Origin: Virgisporangium aliadipatigenens
GTDB taxonomy: Bacteria > Actinomycetota > Actinomycetes > Mycobacteriales > Micromonosporaceae
Length of the DNA stretch: 64,000 nucleotides
Reading direction: 5' to 3'
Assembly (NCBI RefSeq): GCF_016863615.1
Contig: NZ_BOPF01000003.1
Coordinates: 310,001-374,000 of the forward strand
The notes below the pieces were generated by a model, which saw nothing but the letters and a program-made list of their open reading frames with translations, did not search any database and was not told where the DNA came from. Every line of letters starts with the position of its first letter. The first letter of the stretch is position 1. The position numbers and the translations under genes were made by a program. Positions 7,683 through 16,100 of the stretch are shown here, piece after piece.

Positions 7683-8921
7683 TCATGGCAGGCGTAGTCG
7701 GGCGAGCGCGTTGCTCAACGCGTCCAGGGCCTCGTAGCTGCCGATGCTGACCCGGATCCACTGCGGCAGGCCGAAGTCGGCGCACCGGCGGACCCGTACG
7801 CCCTGCTGTGCGAGCCGGTCCGTGACGGCCGCCGAGTGTTGCGGTGTCGGGCAGCGGGCGAGCAGGAAGTTCGTCTGCGTGTCACGCACCTCCGCGAAGA
7901 CCTCGCTGCTGCGCAGGGCATCCAGGTATGCGGTGCGGGCGCCTGCCATGTGTCGCTTCAGTTCGGCGCGGTGGTCAGCGTCGGCGAGAGCACCGGCGAC
8001 ACTGGCGAGCGACAGGGAGTCGACGGAGTAGAACGCACGGCGTTCGCGCAGCGGGGCGATGCGCTGTGTCGCGCCGACCAGCGCACCGAGCCTGGCTCCG
8101 GCAAGGCCGAACGCCTTCGAGAAGCTCTTGAAGAGCACGAGGTTCGGCCGGCTGCGAAGAAGCGGTGCGAACGACGGTGAGTCGCTGAACTCGAGGTAGG
8201 TCTCGTCGAGAAAGACCAGATCGGCGACGGCGGTGACTTCCTCGACCCAGGCCCGGGGGAAGAGGTTCCCGGTCGGATTGTTGGGCTGCGCGAGAAAGAC
8301 CGCGCGCGACCCGGCGAACGCAAGCGGCGGCGCGACGGGCTGCCACCGGTCGTCGAGCGGGATCGTGTGTACCGCCCGGTCGTGCACGGCGGCGCGTTGA
8401 GCGTATCCGTCGAATCCCGGTGCGACGGTCCAGATCTCGGCGACGTCGTGCAACAGGAGATCCACGGCTTCGTCGACACCGTTGGTGAGAAGAACGTCGC
8501 CCGGATCCACGCCGAAGTGTGCGGCGACCTCCCGGGTGACCTCCGGCTCCAGATCCCGCGGATACCTGTGCAGATCGCCGGCGCGTTCGCGTAGTTCCGC
8601 CACGGCGCGCGGCGGCGGGCCGATGGGGCTCTCGTTGTAGTCGAGTCTGACTTCCGTCGACGTCGGCGCGCGATCGTCGCCGTCCTGGATGACGCGGACC
8701 AGGTCGTCTACGACCGGATGTTCGAGCACCACAGCCAGCGGAACGTGGATTCCCAACTCCTCCTGCAGCGAGACGGCGAGAATGGTGGCGATCAGCGAGT
8801 CGAGACCGAGTCGCTGAAGGTCGTCGTCGCCCCCGACATCACGTACGCCGAGTGTTTCGATTGCGACCGTGCGAACCACACGCCGAATGGCAGTCGCCAT
8901 CGATGCGGTATCTGCCGCCAC
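7683..8921 (-). CDS. Carrier protein fused to HisC-like PLP aminotransferase
   Basis: A 412-residue two-domain protein. Residues about 1-80 are an acyl/peptidyl carrier domain with phosphopantetheine Ser in LGLDSLIATILAV. From about residue 90 on it is a class I/II aminotransferase like HisC, with LDYNESPIGPPP, QPNNPTGN, FLDETYLEF and the PLP lysine in SFSKAFGLAGARLG. The GTG at 8921 has CGGAG 6 nt upstream; longer in-frame starts would run into the divergent thioesterase gene. The free carrier at the N-terminus suggests transamination of a tethered substrate, or delivery of the amino acid to the NRPS. It likely serves the ketoarginine/methylarginine route. Seen: both domains. Inferred: substrate. 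Confidence 0.85.
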   Translation of the reverse strand: MAADTASMATAIRRVVRTVAIETLGVRDVGGDDDLQRLGLDSLIATILAVSLQEELGIHVPLAVVLEHPVVDDLVRVIQDGDDRAPTSTEVRLDYNESPIGPPPRAVAELRERAGDLHRYPRDLEPEVTREVAAHFGVDPGDVLLTNGVDEAVDLLLHDVAEIWTVAPGFDGYAQRAAVHDRAVHTIPLDDRWQPVAPPLAFAGSRAVFLAQPNNPTGNLFPRAWVEEVTAVADLVFLDETYLEFSDSPSFAPLLRSRPNLVLFKSFSKAFGLAGARLGALVGATQRIAPLRERRAFYSVDSLSLASVAGALADADHRAELKRHMAGARTAYLDALRSSEVFAEVRDTQTNFLLARCPTPQHSAAVTDRLAQQGVRVRRCADFGLPQWIRVSIGSYEALDALSNALARLRLP

Positions 8922-9094
8922 AGGAACTCCGTTCGGTAATCGTTTCCGCCTCCGGTGGGCAGGCGGGCCACACCGTGGCTGGATTAAAGCAGCCGCCATC
9001 ACGCGAGTGAAGTGGGTGAATTTGTTCGCGCCCGCACTCGTGCATAGTGGCAGCGTTCTTGTCGACCGCAGACGATCCGGGACCGGAGGGTGTC
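8922..9094. promoter_or_regulatory. Divergent promoter region between aminotransferase and thioesterase
   Basis: This 173-bp gap separates two divergently read genes and must carry promoters for both. It holds a CGAGTG/CACTCG inverted repeat (9004-9009 and 9035-9040) and a slightly AT-richer patch near 8983-8988. I see no confident -10/-35 pair and no match to the StrR-type operator. Confidence 0.35.
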
Positions 9095-9868
9095 GTGGTA
9101 AATTCGGAAAAGCTGTTCCCCGTTCGTCGTCCGATGAACGCGGAGGGAGCACTGGTGCGCAGGGCCGTGCGTCCAGAAGCGACGTGGCGGCTCATTTGTC
9201 TGCCACACGCAGGTGCGAGTTCGGGCACCTTTTCGCACTGGTCGACATTCCTGACCGACGCCGAACTCATCGCCGTTCAACTGCCCGGACGCGGCGACCG
9301 GCTGCGTGAGCCGCTACCGGATGATTTCGGCGCTGTCGTGAATGAGGTGCACGAGGCGTTGTCGCCCTACTCCGACCTGCCGTTGGTCGTCTTCGGACAT
9401 TGTGGAGGGGCCGTGCTCGCCCTGGAGGTCGTCCGGCGGCTCACGGCCGGCGACGGGGCGCCCCCGACGGCACTGGTCGTCTCGGGACAGGCGGTGCCGA
9501 CCGCCATTCCCGCCGAGGAACAACTCCATCGCCTGAGCGACGACGAACTGGCCGGCCAACTGCGCCGGCTCGGGGGTCTGCCGTTGATGCTGGACAACCC
9601 GCAGTTGCTGCGCCTCGTGCTTCCCGTGGTACGTGCCGACATGCGGCTGACCGAGACGATCGTCGGTGTTGCGCAACCGGTCTGCACCCCGATCCTCGCC
9701 GTGCGCGGCACGGCGGACGTGCGGGTGAGCGCCGAGGAACTGGCGAACTGGCGGACCATGACCACCGGGGCATTCTCGGTACGGGAGTTCCCGGGCGGGC
9801 ACTTCTACTTCGAGGACGATGCCGAGTCGCTGGTACAGGAAATCGCGGAGGCGCGGCCGGTCGCTTGA
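9095..9868 (+). CDS. Type II (editing) thioesterase with Cys nucleophile
   Basis: Alpha/beta hydrolase of about 257 residues, the usual size for external thioesterases that clear misprimed carrier proteins. The LPHAGAS oxyanion region, the QLPGRGDRLREP loop and the C-terminal FPGGHFYF histidine are typical. The nucleophile elbow reads FGHCGG, where most relatives have GHSMG, so Cys replaces Ser. I chose GTG 9095 because GGAGG lies 5 nt upstream. An in-frame GTG at 9047 has no such site. The end overlaps the convergent piperazate synthase gene by 64 bp. Confidence 0.88.
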   Translation: MVNSEKLFPVRRPMNAEGALVRRAVRPEATWRLICLPHAGASSGTFSHWSTFLTDAELIAVQLPGRGDRLREPLPDDFGAVVNEVHEALSPYSDLPLVVFGHCGGAVLALEVVRRLTAGDGAPPTALVVSGQAVPTAIPAEEQLHRLSDDELAGQLRRLGGLPLMLDNPQLLRLVLPVVRADMRLTETIVGVAQPVCTPILAVRGTADVRVSAEELANWRTMTTGAFSVREFPGGHFYFEDDAESLVQEIAEARPVA

Positions 9869-10560
9869 GTCGCCGTGGTGGCGTGCATCATCGCCGCCAA
9901 CTCCCGACGACTCCCACGTTCGCTGCGCTCGAGTGCGGCGGCGACCTTCAGCCTGACCTCCGCCGTCTTCTCTTGGCTCAGCTTCGCCATGCTGTCGACC
10001 GCGACGACGTGCAGTCGGAACGCCTGGACCCCGGCCAGGATCCGGCGAAAGTAGTCGAGCGACCCGCACTCGTCCCAACCGTCGCCGAACCGGCTCTCCA
10101 GGGCCGTGACGGTGGTGCGCACCACGTCCAACGTCGTTCCCGTGCCGTGGAGCATCTCGATCCGTCCGCGCACATGGACGGCCGTGAAGTTCCATGTCGG
10201 AGCCGCGATCTCGGAGTCGTAAAGCGTCGGTGAGACGTATCCGTGCGGTCCGTGGAAGACGGCAACGGCTTCGATTCCGTCGGTGAGAGCGGCGCAATGA
10301 GGATTGGCGCGGTTGAGATGTCCGATGAGCCGGCGGTCTCGAGCGAGCCGGTTCTGCGGATCGTCGGGTCGCGGAAAGTCAATGGGATCGGGAACCATCG
10401 GCAGATGCGTCAGCACGGGGGCATCCGTGCCATTGGTCGACAGGATGGCCAGCGGATTGTCCTGGACGATCCGAAAGCTCCAGTGCGGGTCGTCGGGGCG
10501 GTACATCCGGGGAACGTACAAGAGGTGGCCTTCCCGTACGGCGTTATCGGTGGAATGCAT
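9805..10560 (-). CDS. ktzT: KtzT-type piperazate synthase (PaiB-like FMN/heme split barrel)
   Basis: KtzT is a heme protein of the PaiB-like split-barrel family that forms the N-N bond turning N5-hydroxy-ornithine into piperazic acid. Family landmarks are LYVPRMYRP at the start, a short strand NPLAILSTNG, FHGPHGYVSPTLYDS, PTWNFTAVHVRG and the late KLSQEKTAEVRLKV. A plain PaiB-type regulator would look similar. The nearby ornithine N5-hydroxylase gene is what favours KtzT. The ATG at 10560 has no obvious binding site; a TTG a few codons in (LYVP) is an alternative. The last codons overlap the thioesterase gene by 64 bp on the opposite strand. Confidence 0.75.
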   Translation of the reverse strand: MHSTDNAVREGHLLYVPRMYRPDDPHWSFRIVQDNPLAILSTNGTDAPVLTHLPMVPDPIDFPRPDDPQNRLARDRRLIGHLNRANPHCAALTDGIEAVAVFHGPHGYVSPTLYDSEIAAPTWNFTAVHVRGRIEMLHGTGTTLDVVRTTVTALESRFGDGWDECGSLDYFRRILAGVQAFRLHVVAVDSMAKLSQEKTAEVRLKVAAALERSERGSRRELAAMMHATTATQATGRASAISCTSDSASSSK

Positions 10561-10626
10561 TGTGGCGCAGTCGGACGTGTCCGTCGATGTTGCCGGTGCC
10601 GGCGCCATACATGCGACCATGCCGTC
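10561..10626. promoter_or_regulatory. Short divergent promoter region
   Basis: Only 66 bp separate the divergent piperazate synthase and FAD monooxygenase starts, so their promoters must overlap or lie inside the partner gene. A GGAC-GT-GTCC dyad lies near 10573-10582. No clear ribosome binding site precedes the monooxygenase ATG, so leaderless translation is possible. Confidence 0.3.
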
Positions 10627-11886
10627 ATGTTCGACATAATTGTCGTGGGCGCTCGATGCGCCGGGGCGTCGACGGCGGCACGATTCGCCGCCCGCGGCTA
10701 CAGGGTCCTGCTGGTGGAACGTCGCCGGTTCCCGGCGGACACGATGTCCACGCTGTACATCCATCAACCGGGCGTGCGATGCCTCGAGGAACTGGGTGTG
10801 CTCGACCGTGTGATCGGCACAGGCTGCCCCGCCCTCGATCGGATCAGCTACACCGTCGACACCGAGGTGCTCGAGGCCCCGATGCCGTCGCTCGGCGCGG
10901 TGTCCTCGACGTACGCGCCGCGTCGGTACGACCTGGACGCGATCCTCGCCGACGCCGCCGTGCGCAACGGCGCGGAGTTCGAGGACGGCTGTCGTGTCGT
11001 GGACCTGGTCAGATCCGGGGACCGGGTGACCGGGGTGCTGTTGCGTACCGCCTCAGGAACGATCCTGCGGGAGAGCGCGTCGCTGGTCGTGGGCGCGGAC
11101 GGCGCCCATTCGACCGTGGCCGATCGGGCCGGCAGCACGGTACGTCGTGACGACGGATCGTGGACGAGTGTCCTCTACTCCTACTGGACCGATCTTCCGG
11201 CGCACTTCGAGCTGTTCGAGCGGCCCGGCGGCTGGGTCGCCGTCATCCCGACGGCCGGAGCGGTGATCGTGGCGCTGTACCGGCGCTCCGGACGACTCGA
11301 CACAGCGGGGCGGGACCCACTGAGGCGCTACCTCGACGGCATCAGGAACACCGCTCCGGCGCTCGCCGACCGGCTGGTCGACGCGACACGCGTGGGCAGG
11401 CTCCACGGCCGGCCGCACCAACCGAACGTGATCCGCGCGGCAGCCGGTGCCGGCTGGGCGCTGGTCGGCGACGCCGGCCATCTCAAGGACACGATCACCG
11501 CTCGCGGCATCACGGACGCCCTCCTGCAGGGCCGCCTTCTGGTCGACGCGCTCGGGGCGGACACGACCGACATCGAACGGCAGGGGCGGGCATTGCGCGA
11601 GTACGGACAACACCGCGACGCCCTGTTGTCCGAGAGCTACCACGCCACGATCTCGCTCGCGCGGCTGCGGATCCCGCCGCACCGACTCGCGTTGATGCGG
11701 GCGATCGGCGCCTCGGCGGACCTGACCGCACGCTACTTCAGCGTGGTGGCGGGCATCTCGACCTTCAGCGACATTCCGGTGGCCGCGCTGCTCGCCCAGG
11801 CCCGGCGGTCGGGCTTCGACAGCGACTCGACCACTTCGCCGGCACGGATCGCCACCGTCGACAGCAGGTTCGCGGACAACCCGTGA
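10627..11886 (+). CDS. FAD-dependent monooxygenase/oxidoreductase
   Basis: A 419-residue flavoprotein of the group A monooxygenase/geranylgeranyl-reductase superfamily. The FAD loop is VVGARCAGASTAARFAARGY (residues 6-25), followed by TMSTLYIHQPGV and the second FAD/NADPH motif LVVGADGAHS near residue 155. The third FAD motif GDAGHLKDTITARGITDALL lies near 285. It could hydroxylate or dehydrogenate the peptide or a precursor; sequence alone does not tell. It sits between the two piperazate genes but on the opposite strand. The final 154 bp overlap the convergent ornithine hydroxylase gene, an unusually long antisense overlap. Confidence 0.82.
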   Translation: MFDIIVVGARCAGASTAARFAARGYRVLLVERRRFPADTMSTLYIHQPGVRCLEELGVLDRVIGTGCPALDRISYTVDTEVLEAPMPSLGAVSSTYAPRRYDLDAILADAAVRNGAEFEDGCRVVDLVRSGDRVTGVLLRTASGTILRESASLVVGADGAHSTVADRAGSTVRRDDGSWTSVLYSYWTDLPAHFELFERPGGWVAVIPTAGAVIVALYRRSGRLDTAGRDPLRRYLDGIRNTAPALADRLVDATRVGRLHGRPHQPNVIRAAAGAGWALVGDAGHLKDTITARGITDALLQGRLLVDALGADTTDIERQGRALREYGQHRDALLSESYHATISLARLRIPPHRLALMRAIGASADLTARYFSVVAGISTFSDIPVAALLAQARRSGFDSDSTTSPARIATVDSRFADNP

Positions 11887-13103
11887 GCGTGCTCGGTGCC
11901 GCTTCCCAAGAGGTAGATGCCGGCGCTGAAACCGTCCACGGTGACGGCCCGGTAGTCGCGGTCGATGATGACGCGGCCGTGCCGGTCACGGCGGCAGAAC
12001 CGGTCGGCACCGTCCAGGAGCACCGTCGGATCGGCCGGCAGATAGCCGGTGGCGAACACGAGCAGGTCCGCGTCGATCACCGGCCGGGTGCCGTCGATCA
12101 GGTTCTCCACCTCGATGCGGACACCCGTTGCGTTCGCCCGCGCGGAGCGGACTCTCGCCATCCTGACGAAGTGCAGGCGGCTCCGCCCGCGAACCTTCTC
12201 GTCATAGGTCCGCCGGTAGATCTCGTTGAGCAGGTCGAGGTCGACCACGGAGTAATTGGTGTTGGCGTGGTAGTCCAGCATCAGCTGCTTGGTCGGCTCC
12301 GGGGCACGGAAGAAGTCGTCGACCGCATCGGGGTCGAAGATCTGATTCGCGAACGGGTTGTCATCGGACTGGCTGTATCCGTAGCGGCTGAACACCGACC
12401 ACACGACGGCGTCCGGGAAGGTGCGGTGGAAATAGTCGGTCAGCTCGGCCGCGCTCTGCCCGGCACCGACCACTGTGATCCGGCCCGGAGGCCGGCGTTC
12501 GAGCTCGTCGACGCGGTGCATCAGTTCGCTGCTGTGCCAGATCCGATCACCGGTCTCGATCCCGGCCGGTAGGTGCGGGCGCAGGCCGGGGGCCAGGATG
12601 ACGTTGCGGGTCAGGTGGGTCGTGTGTGCGCCGGCCCCGTCCGTCGACGAGACCTCGAGCAACGGGTAGGTCTGATCGGACGCCGCGACCGGCCGGATCC
12701 TGGTCACCGTCGTGTCGTAACTGACGAGGTCGTTCAGCTGCCGCGCCGTCCAGTCCAAGTAGTCGTGGAACTCGACGCGCGAGGGAAAAAGTATCTTGTG
12801 GTTGATGAAGTCGGTCAGCCGGCCCATCTGGTGCAGGTAGCTCACGAAGCTGAATCTGCTGGTCGGGTTGCGCATCGTGACCAGATCCTTCAGGAAGGAC
12901 ACCTGGAGCGTGGTTCCGTCGATCAGCATTCCGCGATGCCAGCCGAACCGCGCCTGACGTTCGACGAACCGGGCGCGGAAAGCCGCGTCCGCCGGGACGT
13001 AGCCGTTGTGCTCGTCCAGCGCGATCGCCAGCGCGAGATTCGACGGTCCGAAACCGACCCCCAGGACGTCGTAGACCTCAGCTGCTGCCAGTGTCGTATC
13101 CAT
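11733..13103 (-). CDS. ktzI: L-ornithine N5-monooxygenase (KtzI/PvdA type)
   Basis: FAD/NADPH-dependent N-hydroxylating monooxygenase of 456 residues. Visible are the FAD loop GVGFGPSNLALAIAL, the MLIDGTTLQVSFLKDLVTMRNPTSRFSF-type block near 58-88, the NADPH loop VVGAGQSAAELTDYF and the C-terminal LVFATGYLP. These are standard for ornithine/lysine N-hydroxylases of siderophore and piperazate routes. With the KtzT homologue 1.2 kb away it should make N5-hydroxy-ornithine for piperazate. Hydroxamate use is the alternative, but no formyl or acetyl transferase is near. Its start overlaps the stop of the upstream NRPS gene by 26 bp, so it is in the same operon. Confidence 0.88.
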   Translation of the reverse strand: MDTTLAAAEVYDVLGVGFGPSNLALAIALDEHNGYVPADAAFRARFVERQARFGWHRGMLIDGTTLQVSFLKDLVTMRNPTSRFSFVSYLHQMGRLTDFINHKILFPSRVEFHDYLDWTARQLNDLVSYDTTVTRIRPVAASDQTYPLLEVSSTDGAGAHTTHLTRNVILAPGLRPHLPAGIETGDRIWHSSELMHRVDELERRPPGRITVVGAGQSAAELTDYFHRTFPDAVVWSVFSRYGYSQSDDNPFANQIFDPDAVDDFFRAPEPTKQLMLDYHANTNYSVVDLDLLNEIYRRTYDEKVRGRSRLHFVRMARVRSARANATGVRIEVENLIDGTRPVIDADLLVFATGYLPADPTVLLDGADRFCRRDRHGRVIIDRDYRAVTVDGFSAGIYLLGSGTEHAHGLSANLLSTVAIRAGEVVESLSKPDRRAWASSAATGMSLKVEMPATTLK

Positions 13104-16100
13104 CGCGATTCCCGTAGCTGTCGAGGTACTGCGTCACTTGTGTGACGAGTGGTTGGAGCCCCGGAGGGTGAAGCATCGAGTAGTGACTGCCGGCCACCTC
13201 GCGGACGAGTAGGGAACTACCTGCCGCCGCCGCCCAGTCCGCAGCGATCCGTTCCCGGTGATCTCCCTGGTCGGCCAGGACCAGCAGCACCGGGTCGGGC
13301 AGTGCGACCGCCGGCGGGTCGTATCGGCTCGCGGCGCGCAGATGGCGCCCGAACACGGCTATCGATCGTGCGATCTGTGGTCGGTCGGCCTCCGTCATGC
13401 CTCCGGAGCGGATGCACCGGGAGACGAGGAGTTCCGTGCGTTGCGCCGGATCGAGCGGGCGAAGCTCGTCGCGGGTGACGGGCATCGGGAACCCTGTTCC
13501 CTCCGACCAGTCCTCCGCGAACGCCACGAGTGCGTCGACGCCGCTCGACGGGTGTGCGCGAAGCAAACCGGGTGACGGCGTGTCGAGCAGCACGGTGGGC
13601 AGCGCGCGGCCCGTGGCTTCCCGGTACTGGCGCCGCATCTCGAAGGCGACGAGCCCACCGAAGGACCATCCGCCCACCGCGACGCCGCCGCGATCGCCGA
13701 TCGCCCGCAGGTAGCGCGCCGCGAGGTCCTCCACCCGTTCGGCGGCGGGGGCGTCATCGGTCGGAACGGATGCGGCGATCCCGAACACCGGGTGCCGGCC
13801 GGCGAGCGCACGGGACAAACCCGTGTAGCAGCCGACCTCGCCTCCGACGGGATGCACGAGGAACAGCGGCACGGCACCGCCGCCGGCGTTCAGCGCGACC
13901 GGTGCGGCCTCCGTCGTGGACTGCTCGCTCTCCAACAGTGCGCTCAGTCCCGCGACGGTGGGTGCCTGGAAGACCGCGGCGAGGGGGAGCCGCCGGCCGG
14001 TCAGACGTTCGATCGTTCCGACGAGGCGCATGGCCGCGAACGAGTGCCCGCCGAGGGTGAAGAAATCGTCGTCGAGGCCCACCTTCGGGGTACCCAGGAC
14101 CTCACGCCATGCCGCGAGCATGCGGCGTTCGACGCCGTTGCGGGGCACGCGGGTCGGTGTGGTCGCGCGCGGGCGTTCCGGCGTCGGCAGTGCGGCACGG
14201 TCGACCTTGCCGTTGCGGGTCACCGGGAGCCGGTCGAGCGTGACGTATTGCGTGGGAACGAGCGTGACCGGAAGTCGGCTCCGCAGATGCGCACGCAGTT
14301 CCGCGTGGTCGACCGCGCCGACGACGTACGCGATCAGGTGCCGCGCGGCGCCGTCGCCGTGGCTGACGACGACGGCGGCGGTCACGCCGGGATGGATGCG
14401 CAGTGCCGCCTCGATCTCGGCGGGGTCGATGCGCACGCCGCGGATCTTCACCTGGTTGTCCCGACGCCCGCGGAACATCAGTTGTCCGTCGGCGCGGAAG
14501 GAGCCACGGTCGCCGGTGCGGTACATCCGGCTTCCCGGCGGTCCGAGGGGGTCGGGCACGAAGGATTCCGCCGTCCGGGCGGGATCCCCGAGGTAGCCGC
14601 GGGTCACTCCGGGGCCGGTGAGGTAGATCTCGCCGGTGACGTTGGTCGGCACCGGCTCGAGGAAGCCGTCGAGCAGGCGGACAGCCGCGCGCGAATCCGG
14701 TTTCCCGATGGGCGGTTCGCCCGGGGAGTCCGCGGACACCGGGCAGGTGGTCTTCCACACCGTCGCCTCGGTGGGTCCGTAGCACACCGCGAGCCGCGCG
14801 CTCGGCCACAGTGCCGCGAGCCGGCGGATCAGGGTGTCGGTGACCTGTTCACCGCCGACCATCACCGTGTGCGGCGCGGGCATCTCGCGCAGCTCGTCCA
14901 TGATCGAGAACATCGCCGAGGGGACACCGTCCAGCAGCGTCACCGGGCGCCCGTACCGGGCCGGCACGCCGGCCGCGTGGAGCCCTTCGACGAATTCGAT
15001 CCGTCCACCCGCGACGAGCGGCACGAACAGCTCGAACACGGACAGGTCGAAGGTGATGTTCGCGGTGAACGGCACCGCCTCCAGCGCTGCGTCGCCGATG
15101 CCCGCCCGCTGCCCGTCGATGAAATCCACGATCGAGCGATGGCTCACCATGACCCCTTTGGGGACGCCGGTGGAACCCGAGGTGTACATGACGTAGGCGA
15201 GGTTGTCGGGGCCGGGCCGGTCGAGCGTCTCCGCGTGCGTCGGGCGGCGTGCGGGGCCCGTGTCCTCCGGGCCGTCGAGGAGGACCGTCGATGTCGTTGA
15301 CGGCAGTCGATCGACCAGCTCGCCGACGGTCACCACGAGGCGGCACCGGGCATCCGCCAGAACGGTGGCCAACCGGCTGTCGGGGTGGCGGTCGTCCAAC
15401 GGCAGGTACGCCCCGCCGGCCCGCATGACGGCCAGCAGGACCGGAATCACGCGCGGCGAGCGCGGCACCAGGACACCGACCACCGTCTCGCGAGTGACGC
15501 CGGCCCGCGCCAGCCGATGGGCCAACGCGTCGACGGTCGCGTCGAGTGCGGCGTAGGACATCACGGTGGGACCGTCGCCGAGCGCCGCTCGCTCCGGATG
15601 CGCCCGGACCCTCGCGCGAAAGAGCGAGTCGACGGTCTCGTCACCGGGCTGCGCACCGGGAACGCTGCGATGCATCGACTCCTCGAACGCCGTGAGCAAC
15701 GGCGCGAACCGGATGCGGGTGTGCGGGGCGGTCAGCAGTCCCTCCGCCAGCCGGACGAGGTGTCGCCCGACCCTGACGGCGTCGGCCCTCGCGAACAGAT
15801 CCCCGCGGTAGCCGACGGCACCGGACAGCCCTTCCTCGGACTCGACGATCTGCAGACTAAGATCGAACAGGGCGAGGTCGGCCTCCAGCGGCATCGACTC
15901 CGCGACCGTGCCCGGCAGTGCCGACACGGTGGACTGCGCCTGGTCCAGGCTGAACATCGTCCGGAACACCGGCGAGTCGTTCAGCTTGCGCTGAGGAGCC
16001 AACCGCGCCACCAGATGTTCGAAGGGAACGTCCTGGTTGGACAGTGCCGCCACGGTCGCCGCGTGCACCCGTCGCAGTGCCTCGTCGAACGTCGGGTTGC

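Noticed and set aside
9805-10560. Reading the split-barrel protein as an ordinary PaiB transcriptional regulator
   Set aside because: It stays possible on sequence alone, but the nearby ornithine N5-hydroxylase makes a KtzT role the better explanation.
11733-13103. Siderophore (hydroxamate) cluster because of the ornithine hydroxylase
   Set aside because: No formyltransferase, acetyltransferase, IucA/C-type synthetase, siderophore receptor or iron box was seen, and a KtzT homologue is present.
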